DNA of 64,000 nucleotides from Nocardioides albidus (GTDB lineage: Bacteria; Actinomycetota; Actinomycetes; Propionibacteriales; Nocardioidaceae): assembly GCF_006335005.1 (NCBI RefSeq), contig NZ_VDMP01000021.1, forward strand, positions 24,089 through 88,088, written 5' to 3'. The notes below the pieces were generated by a model that worked only from the letters and a program-made list of their open reading frames with translations, was not told where the DNA came from and did no database searches. Position 1 is the stretch's first letter. Each line of letters begins with the position of its first letter. Of the stretch, positions 9,648-18,718 are shown piece after piece. Made by a program: the position numbers and the translations under genes.

Positions 9648-10396
9648 CGACCTTCCTGCGCGAGTCCTGGATCGTGTTCAACCGCCAGCTGCGGATGAAC
9701 CTGCGCAACCCGGCCTGGGTGATCATCGGGATGCTGCAGCCGGTGCTCTACCTGCTCCTGTTCGGGCCGCTGCTCGAGCCGGTCATCGCCCAGCTCGGCG
9801 GCAACAAGTACACCTGGTTCGTGCCGGGCATGCTGGTCCAGCTCGGCATCTTCGGCGCCTTCTTCGCCGGATTCTCCCTCATCGGCGAGTGGCGCGAGGG
9901 TGTCATCGAGGCCGAGCGGGTCACCCCCGCACACCGCTCCGCGCTGCTGTTCGGCCGGCTCTACCGCGACCTGCTGCAGCTGTTCGTGCAGGCGGTGATC
10001 CTCGTGGTCCTCGGCCTGATCATGGGCATGGACGCCTCGTTCGGCGGGATCGTGGTCGGCGTCGTGCTCACCCTGCTGCTCGGCGGCGCGTGCGCCGCGG
10101 CGTCGAACGCGCTGGCCCTCACCACCAAGAGCGAGGACGTGATGGCGCCGGTCATCAACGTCGTGATGATGCCGGTGCTGCTGCTCAGCGGCATCCTCCT
10201 GCCGATGAGCTTCGGCGCCGGCTGGCTGGAGCGCACCAGCGACTTCATGCCGATCCGCCACGTCGTCGACGCCGTCCGGTCCGCCTTCTTCGGCGACTTC
10301 GACGCCTCGATGCTGTGGGGCGTCGGCTGGACGGTGGTGCTGTTCGGACTCGCGGTGTGGTGGGGCACGTCGGTGTTCAAGAGGGAGAACGCCTGA
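9644..10396 (+). CDS. ABC exporter permease (ABC-2 type, DrrB-like)
   Basis: 250 aa membrane protein with about six helices. It starts at GTG 9644, overlapping the ATPase stop (GTGA), with GAAGGAG upstream. The order of segments, with an N-terminal amphipathic stretch, the RVTPAHRSALLFGRLYRDL loop and a conserved region around MPVLLLSGILLPM, is that of ABC-2 type drug permeases. The 150-bp gap after it contains GGGCGGCCGCCC and an imperfect hairpin near 10432-10450 that may slow transcription. Confidence 0.9.
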
Positions 10397-10532
10397 CCGG
10401 GCGGCCGCCCGCGCCAGGTCGCCGCCGAGCCACCCGGCACGTGCCCGGGTCCCGTCGGATCGAGCCGTGCCTCACCCGGTGACCAGCGGAACCGAGGACG
10501 GCCGACGCCCTGCGCGGGCCCGATCCCGCCCC

Positions 10533-10538
10533 TAGCAT
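10533..10538 (+). promoter_or_regulatory. Putative -10 box of the kinase gene (leaderless)
   Basis: TAGCAT ends 7 nt before the GTG start at 10546; there is no Shine-Dalgarno sequence between them. Confidence 0.5.
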
Positions 10539-10545
10539 CGGCGGG

Positions 10546-12726
10546 GTGGAGCCGAGCGCAGCACCGTCGCGCCCGTTCGCCGTCTCCGTCGAGCGCGGCC
10601 TCCACATCGCGATCGGTGTGGTCATCCTCGCCAAGACCATCGTCTTCGTCGCGGCGCTGACCGCCCGGCCGTCGTACGACGCGGGCGACGTCCTGCTGTC
10701 CCTGGTCGTGGTCGCCAGCGTGGCAACCGCCGGCGTGCACTGCGTCCTGGGCCGGCCCGGCCGTCTCGACGTGGCGCTGTGCACGGTCGCCATGGTGGCG
10801 GGAGCGTTGCTCCACCAGGGCAGCACGCCGCCGGTCGGTGCGGCGGACTCCCCGATCATCCACCTCGCCGAGCCGATGCTGCTCGTGGTGGCCGTGCGGA
10901 TGCGAGCGCTCACCGTGCTGGCCGTCGCCGCCCTCTACGTCGCCCTGCGTTGGGAGACCGGCGGCGATGCGACCGCGCTGCGCTACGGCGTGCAGGAGGC
11001 AGCGTTCATCACGGGCACGGTGCTGGCGGTGTTCGTGCTGGTGGGCCTCATGCGCCGCACGGCCGCGCGGGCCGAGGCGGCCCTGCGGGCCGAGGGCGCA
11101 CGACAGGCGGCGCAGAGCGGTCGCGCGGAGATGGATGCCACCGCGTTCCTGCACGACGAGCTCGTCCCGGCGCTGCTGTCGATCGCCGGCCTTCCGCGGG
11201 CCGAGCCGTCGATGGAGGCCGCGGCCACCGCGCTCGACGGGCTCACCACGCCGGCACCGCCCGGGTCGCGGGCCCAGCTCGTCGAGCAGGTCCGGGCGGT
11301 CGCGGACAGCAGCGGGCTGGACGTGCTGCTCGTCGTGCGGGGGCGGCGCGCCGCCGTACCCGAGGACGTGCGGGACGCTCTCGTCGGCGCCACCCGCGAG
11401 GCGCTGCGCAACGTGGCCCGACACAGCGGCGTGCACCGCGCGACGATCACCGTCGCGCAGCGCCCCGGGCGGGCCCGCGTCAGGGTCGAGGACGACGGCG
11501 CCGGCTTCGCCGTCACCCCGGGCGTGGGGCTGCGGGTCGCGGTCACGGGCCGGATCGAGGCCGTGGGCGGCACCGCCCTGGTCGAGAGCGCACCGGGCGC
11601 CGGGACGCGGGTGACCCTCGACTGGCGCGCCCGCCGGCTCGCGCGGCTCCTCGGCGCCTCCTCCGACACCGACACCTTCGCCCGGGCTGCGGTCGGCCGA
11701 CCGGGCCGGGCCGCACTGCAGGCCTGCGGAGTCCTGATGGCCGGGTACGCCGGGTCCGGCCTGCTGCTCGCCGCCGACGGGGTGCGCCAGCCGGCCACCT
11801 GGGCGGGCGCGGCCGTCGTCGCGGTCCTCGTCGTGGGCCTCGGGTGGCGGATCGACCGGGGACCGGCGTCCGCCGGCGTCGTCGGCCTCGGCGCCGTCGC
11901 GCCGGCGATCGTGCTCGGCCTGGTCCTGCCCACCGTGTCGCACGAAGGCCTGGGCGGCCTGGAGTCGTGGATCGTCGAGTTCACCGCCCTCCCGGCGATG
12001 GTCCTGGCCTGGACCATCTCGCTGCGGGTGGTGGCCCTGTTGCTGGCGCCCAACGCCGTGGTCATCTCCCTCGTCGGCATCCAGGCGGGCGTCTCCGCCG
12101 CCGAGCTGCCCAACCTGCTGTTCGTCCAACCGCTGAACACCTTCTTCGTCGCGGTCATCATCGGCGTCTGCCGCCGCGCCGGACTGGTGCTCGCCGGCGT
12201 CGACGCCGCGACCGGACCCGACCGCGGCAGCGCCGCGCGCCGCCTCCTCGGTCCGCTGCTGCCCGAGGTGGAGCGCACCCTCGCCACACCGACCAGCGCC
12301 GAGGCCGCAGCGGACGCGGGCGTGCTGGCGCACTGCGTGCGCGACTGCCTCTACCTGCCCGGCCCGGCCCACCTCGCGTTGCGCGAGGAGCTGCGCCACC
12401 TGCGTCGGGCCGGCGCGGACATCGTCGTCACGCTGCACGCGGACCTCGCCGACAGCGCCACCCTCGCCCGCGCCGTCGCGGTCCTGCGCGCCATCGCGCC
12501 GCGCCGGGTCACCGTCTCCGGCACCGACCTGCAGACCAGCCTGGTCGTGGTCCCCGCGATCCCGCCGGCTGCGGCGGCGGCCGTCGCCGACGCCCTGCCC
12601 CGGACCTGGGTGATGAACCCCGACCCCGACGCCACGCTGTTCTCGGGACCACCCGGCGAGCTGACGGCTGACGCCGCGGAGCCCGACGTCAACCGTCCAG
12701 GTGGCCGTCTGCTCGCGCCCGGCTGA
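10546..12726 (+). CDS. Histidine kinase-like protein with second membrane block
   Basis: 726 aa. About five N-terminal helices (about 18-170) lead to a dimerisation stretch with His203 in FLHDELVPALL, resembling the HisKA_3 phospho-acceptor, and an HATPase domain with N box Asn289 (REALRNVARHSG) and G1 box Asp316 (VEDDGAGF). A usual NarL-type kinase would end near residue 365. Here a second block of about five membrane helices (385-555) and a 170-residue soluble domain follow, with no motif I recognise. It converges on a LuxR-type response regulator and overlaps its end by 38 bases, which suggests a pair. The tail could be a sensor or a second output. Confidence 0.75.
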   Translation: MEPSAAPSRPFAVSVERGLHIAIGVVILAKTIVFVAALTARPSYDAGDVLLSLVVVASVATAGVHCVLGRPGRLDVALCTVAMVAGALLHQGSTPPVGAADSPIIHLAEPMLLVVAVRMRALTVLAVAALYVALRWETGGDATALRYGVQEAAFITGTVLAVFVLVGLMRRTAARAEAALRAEGARQAAQSGRAEMDATAFLHDELVPALLSIAGLPRAEPSMEAAATALDGLTTPAPPGSRAQLVEQVRAVADSSGLDVLLVVRGRRAAVPEDVRDALVGATREALRNVARHSGVHRATITVAQRPGRARVRVEDDGAGFAVTPGVGLRVAVTGRIEAVGGTALVESAPGAGTRVTLDWRARRLARLLGASSDTDTFARAAVGRPGRAALQACGVLMAGYAGSGLLLAADGVRQPATWAGAAVVAVLVVGLGWRIDRGPASAGVVGLGAVAPAIVLGLVLPTVSHEGLGGLESWIVEFTALPAMVLAWTISLRVVALLLAPNAVVISLVGIQAGVSAAELPNLLFVQPLNTFFVAVIIGVCRRAGLVLAGVDAATGPDRGSAARRLLGPLLPEVERTLATPTSAEAAADAGVLAHCVRDCLYLPGPAHLALREELRHLRRAGADIVVTLHADLADSATLARAVAVLRAIAPRRVTVSGTDLQTSLVVVPAIPPAAAAAVADALPRTWVMNPDPDATLFSGPPGELTADAAEPDVNRPGGRLLAPG

Positions 12727-13327
12727 TCAGGCCGTGCACGTTGCCGGTCTCGACCCCGCCCTCGCGGTAGGCCTTCGCCGCGCGGGCGAGGTGCTCGCGC
12801 ACCGTCACCTCGCCGATGCCGAGCTGCCGGCCGACCATGCGGTACGGCAGTCCGGCGCTGACGGCGCGCAGGATCTCGATCTGCCGGGGCGAGAGCCGCG
12901 TGCCGACGTCCTCGTCGGACAGCAGCATCGTCGCCAGCTGGCTGGAGCAGGCCAGGTCGCCCGCCACCGCGTCCCGGATCGACTGCGCGATCGACTCGAC
13001 CGGGTCGACCTTGAGGATGAGTCCCGCGGCGCCGGCCCCTATCGCGCGTCGTACGGGCACCGGCCGCTCCTCCGCGGTGAACAGCACGACCACCAGTCCG
13101 TGCTCCACGAGGGTCGCGACCGTCTCGTGGGCCGGCGGCTGTCCCGGGATCCTCATGTCGAGCAGCACGACGTCGAGCCCGTCGTGCGCCCGCTCGAGGA
13201 GCTCGTCGGCCGATCCCGCGATCGCCACCAGGCGCATGTCCGGGGCCGTCTCCGCGAAGGCCGCGCCGAGCCCCAGCAGCACCACGGGGTGATTGTCGAT
13301 CGCCCCGACACGGATCAGCCGACTCAC
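12689..13327 (-). CDS. NarL/LuxR-type response regulator
   Basis: 212 aa. The receiver domain (about 5-120) has the acidic site in AIDNHPVV, phospho-acceptor Asp57 in VVLLDMRIPG and a late Lys in LILKVDP. The LuxR-type helix-turn-helix (about 145-205) begins LSPRQIEILRAVSAGL. The last 38 bases overlap, tail to tail, the end of the histidine kinase gene, its likely partner. The GTG start lies 7 nt after AATAAT. Confidence 0.9.
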   Translation of the reverse strand: MSRLIRVGAIDNHPVVLLGLGAAFAETAPDMRLVAIAGSADELLERAHDGLDVVLLDMRIPGQPPAHETVATLVEHGLVVVLFTAEERPVPVRRAIGAGAAGLILKVDPVESIAQSIRDAVAGDLACSSQLATMLLSDEDVGTRLSPRQIEILRAVSAGLPYRMVGRQLGIGEVTVREHLARAAKAYREGGVETGNVHGLISRARADGHLDG

Positions 13328-13334
13328 GGCCGCG

Positions 13335-13340
13335 ATTATT
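13335..13340 (-). promoter_or_regulatory. Putative -10 box of the response regulator
   Basis: On the minus strand AATAAT stands 7 nt before the GTG at 13327 in otherwise very GC-rich sequence, consistent with a leaderless transcript. Confidence 0.5.
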
Positions 13341-13433
13341 CGCGGACGCAGGCGGCGGCAGGCGCCGAATCCCGAGTTCTTTGCGTACGGCCCTGTCCGG
13401 ACTTCCCCTGGTGGGGGAGATCCACGCTCAGGT

Positions 13434-15593
13434 CTAGACCAGCACGCGGTCCTGCGGGACGCGCGGCGCGTCCGGCGTCCCGACGTCCTCGCGGAAGCCG
13501 TGCCGCTCCCACCAGCGGGCGAGCGGGCCGGGCGCCCACCAGTTCCAGCGCCCGAGCAGCTTCATCGTCGCCGGCACCAGCAGCGCGCGCACCACCGTCG
13601 CGTCGACCAGGATGGCGACGAGCATCCCGAGGCCGAGCATCTTCATGAAGACGACGCCGCTGAGGCTGAACGCGCCGATCACGACCGCGAGCAGGAGCGC
13701 GGCGCTGGTGATGATCCGGCCGGTCTTCTGCACCCCCGTCTGGACGGCGAGGTCGTTGTCCCCGGTCGCGTCCCACTGCTCCCGGACCCGGGACAGGAGG
13801 AACACCTCGTAGTCCATGGACAACCCGAACAGGACCGCCAGCATCACGATCGGGTTGGTGAGGTCGAGGAAGCCCTGGGGGGTGAAGCCCAGCAGGCCGG
13901 CCAGGTGGCCGTCGCTGAAGATCCAGGTGACGACGCCGAACGAGGCCGTGATCGAGAGGGCGTTCATCAGCACGGCCTTCAGGGGCAGCACCACCGACCC
14001 GAAGGCCAGGAAGAGCAGCACCAGCATCACGCCGACGACGATCGCCCCCATCAGCGGGAGGTGGTCGCCGACCGAGCTCGCCAGGTCGACGGTGTCGGCC
14101 GTCAGGCCACCCACGAGGGCGTCCGACCCGTCGGGCGCGGCGACCCCGCGCAGGTCGCGGACGACCTGCTGGGAGTGGTCGGTCTGGCTGTTGCCTTCCC
14201 ACGCCGCGCGCAGCAGCGTGGTGTCGCCCTCGCTCGCCACCGGCCGGACGTCGACCACACCGGGGACGTCGTCCAGCGCTTGCGTGTACGACGTCAGGCC
14301 GGCCTCGTCCGCGCCGCGCACCAGGATGTTGGCGGTCGAGCGCTCCGGGCCGAACTCCGCGTTCAGCCGCTCGGAGGCCTGGTGGGAGGGGGTGTCCGCG
14401 GGCAGCACGCGGTAGTCGACGCTGCCCCACTTCACGCCGAGGAACGGCGACGCCACGGCGAGCAGCACCACGACCACGGCGGCGGCGACCAAGACCGGGC
14501 GGCGCATCACCGCGCGCGCCAGTCGGGCCCACGCGCCGTGGCCGGTCTCGACCGGCGTGGCCCGCTGCAGGAAGGGGATCCGGACCGCGTCGATGCGGGT
14601 GCCGAGCAGGGCCAGGACCGCGGGCAGGACGGTGAGCGCGGCGAGCATCGCGATCAGCACGGCCGCGATGCCGCCGTACCCGATCGACTTGAGGAACGTC
14701 TGGGGGAACACCAGCAGCGAGCTCATCGCGGCCGCGACGGTGAGGGCGGAGAAGGCGACGGTGCGTCCGGCAGTGGCCATGGTCCGGACCACCGCGCCAC
14801 GGGTGTCGCCGGGATCGCGGTCGATCTCCTCGCGGAAGCGGGAGACCACGAAGAGGGCGTAGTCGATGGCCAGGCCCAGGCCCAGCAGGGTGATGATGTT
14901 GGGCGCGAAGATCGAGACGTCGACGAGCTGGTTGAGACCCGCGATGGTCGCGCGAGCCCCGAGCACGGCGACCAGGCCGACGAGCACCGGCATCAGCGCC
15001 GCGACGACGCTGCGGAAGATGACGAGCGACAGGAGCAGCACGATCGGCATCGACACGATCTCCGCGCGCAGGAGGTCGGACTTCGTCTCCTCGTTGACGT
15101 CGGTGTAGACCGCGTACGGTCCGGCGAGGTCGGTGTCCAGCGAGCTCGCGCCGACGGCCGGACGGAGCCGGTCGAAGGAGTCGATGAAGTCGTTCTGGCT
15201 CTCGCCGGCGAGCGAGACGTAGACGGCGGTCGCGTGACCGTCCTTGCTGACCATCGCGGGGTCGGCGACGTCGTACCAGGTCAGGACGGAGACGACGCTT
15301 TCCTGCGGGATGGCGGCGACCGTGCGCCGGACCTCGGCCCGGAAGGCCGGGTCGTCGGCCATCTCGTCCTCGCTGGAGAAGATCACGATCGCGTCGATCG
15401 AGCGGTTGCCGAAGGTCGACCGCTCGAGGGCCAGCTCCCGAGCGGACTCGGTGCCGGGGTCGTCGAACCCGCCCGCCGCGAGCTTGTCCTCGAGGCCGAT
15501 GCCGGCGAGCGCGGCGAGCGCGGTCACCCCGAGCCCGACCAGCAGCACCGCCACGGCCCGGCGCACGACCAGGGCACCCCATCGCTCGATCAT
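13434..15593 (-). CDS. MMPL-family RND transporter
   Basis: 719 aa exporter of the MMPL branch of the RND superfamily, using the proton gradient to move lipids or drugs. Twelve helices are arranged as one plus five, twice, with large extracytoplasmic loops at about 40-175 and 375-515. The motif GLGLAIDYALFVVSRFREE in the first half and VLFGLSMDYEVFLLSRVREQ in the second carry the proton-relay Asp residues. GGGAGGAG precedes the ATG. It is divergent from a TetR gene, and the shared gap holds a clear operator. Substrate unknown. Confidence 0.93.
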   Translation of the reverse strand: MIERWGALVVRRAVAVLLVGLGVTALAALAGIGLEDKLAAGGFDDPGTESARELALERSTFGNRSIDAIVIFSSEDEMADDPAFRAEVRRTVAAIPQESVVSVLTWYDVADPAMVSKDGHATAVYVSLAGESQNDFIDSFDRLRPAVGASSLDTDLAGPYAVYTDVNEETKSDLLRAEIVSMPIVLLLSLVIFRSVVAALMPVLVGLVAVLGARATIAGLNQLVDVSIFAPNIITLLGLGLAIDYALFVVSRFREEIDRDPGDTRGAVVRTMATAGRTVAFSALTVAAAMSSLLVFPQTFLKSIGYGGIAAVLIAMLAALTVLPAVLALLGTRIDAVRIPFLQRATPVETGHGAWARLARAVMRRPVLVAAAVVVVLLAVASPFLGVKWGSVDYRVLPADTPSHQASERLNAEFGPERSTANILVRGADEAGLTSYTQALDDVPGVVDVRPVASEGDTTLLRAAWEGNSQTDHSQQVVRDLRGVAAPDGSDALVGGLTADTVDLASSVGDHLPLMGAIVVGVMLVLLFLAFGSVVLPLKAVLMNALSITASFGVVTWIFSDGHLAGLLGFTPQGFLDLTNPIVMLAVLFGLSMDYEVFLLSRVREQWDATGDNDLAVQTGVQKTGRIITSAALLLAVVIGAFSLSGVVFMKMLGLGMLVAILVDATVVRALLVPATMKLLGRWNWWAPGPLARWWERHGFREDVGTPDAPRVPQDRVLV

Positions 15594-15637
15594 GACGACT
15601 CCTCCCGAAGGCCGCGTGTACTCGCGTGAACCTCCGT

Positions 15638-15677
15638 CAGTTTAGTTTACGGCGTAAACGGTAAACAGTGTAAACTG
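15638..15677. promoter_or_regulatory. TetR operator between MMPL exporter and tetR
   Basis: The gap contains CAGTTTA (15638-15644), GTTTAC (15645-15650), GGC, GTAAAC (15654-15659), GTAAAC (15661-15666) and GTAAACTG (15670-15677). The central GTTTAC-GGC-GTAAAC is a perfect inverted repeat, and the outer CAGTTTA/TAAACTG arms are also complementary. TAAACT elements usable as -10 boxes in both directions overlap the repeats. Autoregulation plus control of the exporter is inferred. Confidence 0.8.
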
Positions 15678-15726
15678 CTGCCGTCAAGTGTTCACCCGGC
15701 TGACCGGGTCGATCTCGAGGAGTCCC

Positions 15727-16497
15727 GTGCCGCATCTCCGCGCACCCACCACCCGCAGGGAACGCCAGCGCGAGGCGACGTACGACGAGATCGTGGAGGT
15801 CTCCGCCCGCCTGCTCGCGGAGGGGGCCGATCTGTCCCTGCGCGCGGTCGCCGCGGGGATGGGGATGACCGCGCCGGCGCTCTACCGCTACGTCGCGAAC
15901 TACCAGCAGCTCGTCGACCTCGTCGCCTTCGAGCTCGACAAGGCGGCGACGGCCGAGTGGGCCGAGGCGGCCTCCCGCTTCCCCGAGGACGACCCGGCCG
16001 CGCGGCTCGCGGTCGCCTGCGCACGCTTCCGGCAGTGGGCGCTGGCGAAGCCCCGGGAGTTCGCCCTCGTCTTCGCCAACCCGATCGCCGAGGGGGACAG
16101 CGATCGACGCGAGCTGCTCACCCTGTCGACCTCGGGCCATTACTTCACCGACCTGCTCTGGCAGATCTGGGAGATCTACCAGTTCCCCTTCCCGTCGCTC
16201 GACGAGCTCGACCCGGTCGTGCGCGAGGCGGTCCTCGACCCGCTGATCCCGGCCAAGGCCGAGCACATCCCTACCGAGGACCGCGGCCTGCTGTGGGTCT
16301 ACATGCGCGCCTGGTCGGCGCTGTACGGCGTCGTCACGCTGGAGTCCACGGGGCACTGCGACCCGCGCGTGATCGAGTCCGGCCAGCTCTTCCGCGCCAC
16401 CCTGCTCGACTGGCTCGAGCCGCTCGGCCTGCAACACGAGCGCCCGCGGATCGTCCGGATCCTCGACGAGGAGCTGGCCGTGCCGGGCCCGAGCTGA
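15727..16497 (+). CDS. TetR-family regulator of the MMPL exporter
   Basis: 256 aa from GTG 15727, chosen because GAGGAG ends 4 nt upstream; an in-frame GTG at 15688 would place the start within 11 bases of the operator. The helix-turn-helix is clear (ADLSLRAVAAGMGMTAPALYRYV), and the rest is a TetR C-terminal ligand domain. Divergent orientation with the exporter and the inverted repeats at 15638-15677 indicate it represses both genes. The gene ends 21 bases from the convergent sirtuin gene. Confidence 0.9.
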   Translation: MPHLRAPTTRRERQREATYDEIVEVSARLLAEGADLSLRAVAAGMGMTAPALYRYVANYQQLVDLVAFELDKAATAEWAEAASRFPEDDPAARLAVACARFRQWALAKPREFALVFANPIAEGDSDRRELLTLSTSGHYFTDLLWQIWEIYQFPFPSLDELDPVVREAVLDPLIPAKAEHIPTEDRGLLWVYMRAWSALYGVVTLESTGHCDPRVIESGQLFRATLLDWLEPLGLQHERPRIVRILDEELAVPGPS

Positions 16498-16518
16498 GCC
16501 TGAGCTGAGCCGGGCCGC

Positions 16519-17211
16519 TCAGGACCAGAGCACCTCGCGGGCCCACACCGGCACCAGATCGCCGGCCCGGCCCTGTCGCGCCTCGTGGAAGAAGTGGCTG
16601 CCCTCGCTCGGCTCGAGGTTGAGCTCGAGGGTGCGGGCACCGTGGCGGCGAGCGTGCTGGACGAAGCCGGCCGCCGGGTAGACCGCGCCCGACGTACCGA
16701 TCGAGACGAACATGCTCGCCTCGGCGAGCGCGTCCGCGATCCGGTCCATCTCGTAGGGGACCTCGCCGAACCACACGACGTCGGGTCGCAGATCGTGGAC
16801 CCCGCAGCCCGGGCAGGCCGGCTCGTCGCTCAGGGCGCCGGTCCACGGGAAGGTGCCTCCGCAGGACCGGCACAGCGCCTTCAGCAGCTCGCCGTGCATG
16901 TGGACGACATGGCGCGACCCGGCCCGCTCGTGGAGATCGTCGATGTTCTGGGTGACCACCAGCAACGCCGAGCCCAGGCTCTCCTCGAGCTCGGCCAGGG
17001 CCCGGTGCGCGGCGTTCGGCTCGACCTTGGCGAGCGCGGCCCGTCGCTCGTCGTAGAAGCGCTGCACCATCGCGCGATCGCGCTCGAAGCCCTCCGGCGT
17101 CGCGACGTCGTCGACCCGGTGGCCCTCCCAGAGACCGTCCTCGTCGCGGAACGTCGGCACGCCGCTCTCGGCGGAGATGCCGGCACCGGTCAGGACGACG
17201 ATCTGAGGCAC
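16519..17211 (-). CDS. cobB: Sirtuin NAD-dependent deacylase
   Basis: 230 aa. GAGISAESGVPTFR binds NAD, TQNIDDLHERAG and His106 in HMHGEL form the catalytic centre, and Cys114/117/133/136 bind zinc. Tyr53 and Arg56 (FYDERR) match the Tyr-x-x-Arg pair of class III (SIRT5-like) sirtuins, so removal of succinyl or malonyl groups from lysines is as likely as deacetylation. The GTG start lies 6 nt after TAGCCT, so its own leaderless promoter is plausible. Confidence 0.93.
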   Translation of the reverse strand: MPQIVVLTGAGISAESGVPTFRDEDGLWEGHRVDDVATPEGFERDRAMVQRFYDERRAALAKVEPNAAHRALAELEESLGSALLVVTQNIDDLHERAGSRHVVHMHGELLKALCRSCGGTFPWTGALSDEPACPGCGVHDLRPDVVWFGEVPYEMDRIADALAEASMFVSIGTSGAVYPAAGFVQHARRHGARTLELNLEPSEGSHFFHEARQGRAGDLVPVWAREVLWS

Positions 17212-17217
17212 GCTGGG

Positions 17218-17223
17218 AGGCTA
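17218..17223 (-). promoter_or_regulatory. Putative -10 box of the sirtuin gene
   Basis: On the minus strand TAGCCT ends 6 nt before the GTG start at 17211, with no Shine-Dalgarno sequence between. Confidence 0.45.
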
Positions 17224-17292
17224 CCTGCCACGAGGGTGACCGCCGTCACCCGGCCATCACGCGAGCCCGGGGCGCGGCGGGCGCCGCACCAC

Positions 17293-18714
17293 TCAGGAGT
17301 CGAATCCCAGACCGAGCGCGTCGAGGGTGCGCAGCCAGGCGTTGCGGCGGCCTCCCCGCTGATCGGCCCGGTCCAGGGACCACCGGGTGGCCTGGATGCC
17401 GATGGAGGCGATCGGCTCCGGAGGGAAGGGGACCGGCATCCGGCGCACCATGTCGAGGCGGGTGCGCTCGGTGTCCAGCCCGGCGAGGCGGTCGAGCATC
17501 ACGTCGGCCGCGAAGCGGGAGGCCCCCACCCCGAGGCCGGTGAAGCCTGCGGTGTGGGCGACCCGGCCGTTCATGGCCCGCCCGTGGAAGGCGCAGAAGC
17601 GGGTCGAGGTGTCGATCGCGCCGGCCCACTGGTGGCTGAACCGCAGGCCCTCCAGCTGGGGGAAGGTCGTGAGGAAGTGCTCCGCAAGGCGTCGGTAGGT
17701 CTCGGGGCGCCGCTCATAGGCCGGGCGCACCTTGCGGCCGAAGTGGTAGACGGCGTCGTATCCGCCCCACAGGATCCGGTTGTCGCGGCTGAGCCGGTAG
17801 TAGTGGAACTGGTTGGCCATGTCGCCGACGCCCTGGCGGCCCTCCCAGCCGACGGAGGCGAGCTGCTCCGCGGTGAGCGGCTCGGTCATGAGGACGTGGT
17901 CGTAGACCGGCACCGTGTGCATCCGGTAGCGCGCCAGCAGGCTCGGGAACACATTGGTGGCGAGGGCGACGCGACGGGCGCTCACGGTGCCGCCGGTCGT
18001 GGTGACCCGGACCGGGCCCTGCCTGCCGTCGCCCGAGATGCCGGTGGCACGGGTGCTCTCGAAGATCTCGACGCCGAGGTCGACGGCGACGCGGGCCAGC
18101 TCGGTGGCCAGCTTGGCCGGGTGGACCAGCGCGACGTCGGGGTCGAGGACGCCGGCGAGGTAGGTCGGGCTGTCGACCAGCGCGCGCAGCGCGTCGCCCC
18201 CGATGACCTCCGCTCCGCTCTCCCTCAGTGCCGCGACCTGGTGGGGCTCGATCGCCACGTCCAGCTCGCCGGTGCGCTCGAAGTCGCAGTCCATCGCGAA
18301 CTCCGCGACCGTCGCCTCGATCGCCGCCAGGTTGGCGGTGCCGAGCCGCTCGAGCTCGTCGTACTGGTCGGGCCAGCGGGACCGGCCGTTCTCCTCGCCG
18401 TGGGTGATGCTGGCCGCGCAGAACCCGCCGTTGCGCCCCGAGGCCGCCCAGCCGATCCGCTGGGCCTCGAGCAGGACCACCCGCCGGTCGGGCTCGCGCT
18501 GCTTGGCCAGCACGGCGGTCCACAGCCCGGTGTAGCCGCCGCCGACGACCAGCAGGTCGGTGTCGATCGAGCGGGTGAGGGAGGGGTACGCCGCCCGCTC
18601 GCCGAGGTCCTCGATCCAGAAGCAGCCGTCCCGCACGCCTGCGAGCGCATGGTCGACGACGGCCGGGGCGACGGGCGTGCGGGAGAAGACGGTCCCGCGG
18701 ACGGTGGTTGCCAC
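17293..18714 (-). CDS. FAD-dependent oxidoreductase (DAO family)
   Basis: 473 aa. The dinucleotide-binding motif VVGGGYTGLWTAVLA (about 56-70) and the C-terminal GFTGLGVGASRFAADVML region are those of the D-amino acid oxidase/glycine oxidase superfamily. The N-terminal extension of about 50 residues before the Rossmann fold is typical of the PuuB/OrdL-like amine or amino-acid oxidising branch. Substrate not determinable. It lies 4 bases after the DUF5994 gene on the same strand. Confidence 0.85.
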   Translation of the reverse strand: MATTVRGTVFSRTPVAPAVVDHALAGVRDGCFWIEDLGERAAYPSLTRSIDTDLLVVGGGYTGLWTAVLAKQREPDRRVVLLEAQRIGWAASGRNGGFCAASITHGEENGRSRWPDQYDELERLGTANLAAIEATVAEFAMDCDFERTGELDVAIEPHQVAALRESGAEVIGGDALRALVDSPTYLAGVLDPDVALVHPAKLATELARVAVDLGVEIFESTRATGISGDGRQGPVRVTTTGGTVSARRVALATNVFPSLLARYRMHTVPVYDHVLMTEPLTAEQLASVGWEGRQGVGDMANQFHYYRLSRDNRILWGGYDAVYHFGRKVRPAYERRPETYRRLAEHFLTTFPQLEGLRFSHQWAGAIDTSTRFCAFHGRAMNGRVAHTAGFTGLGVGASRFAADVMLDRLAGLDTERTRLDMVRRMPVPFPPEPIASIGIQATRWSLDRADQRGGRRNAWLRTLDALGLGFDS

Positions 18715-18718
18715 GGGC

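Noticed and set aside
10401-10450. GGGCGGCCGCCC and imperfect hairpin after the exporter permease as a terminator
   Set aside because: The palindrome has no loop, the second hairpin has a bulge and neither is followed by T residues; not strong enough to list as a terminator.
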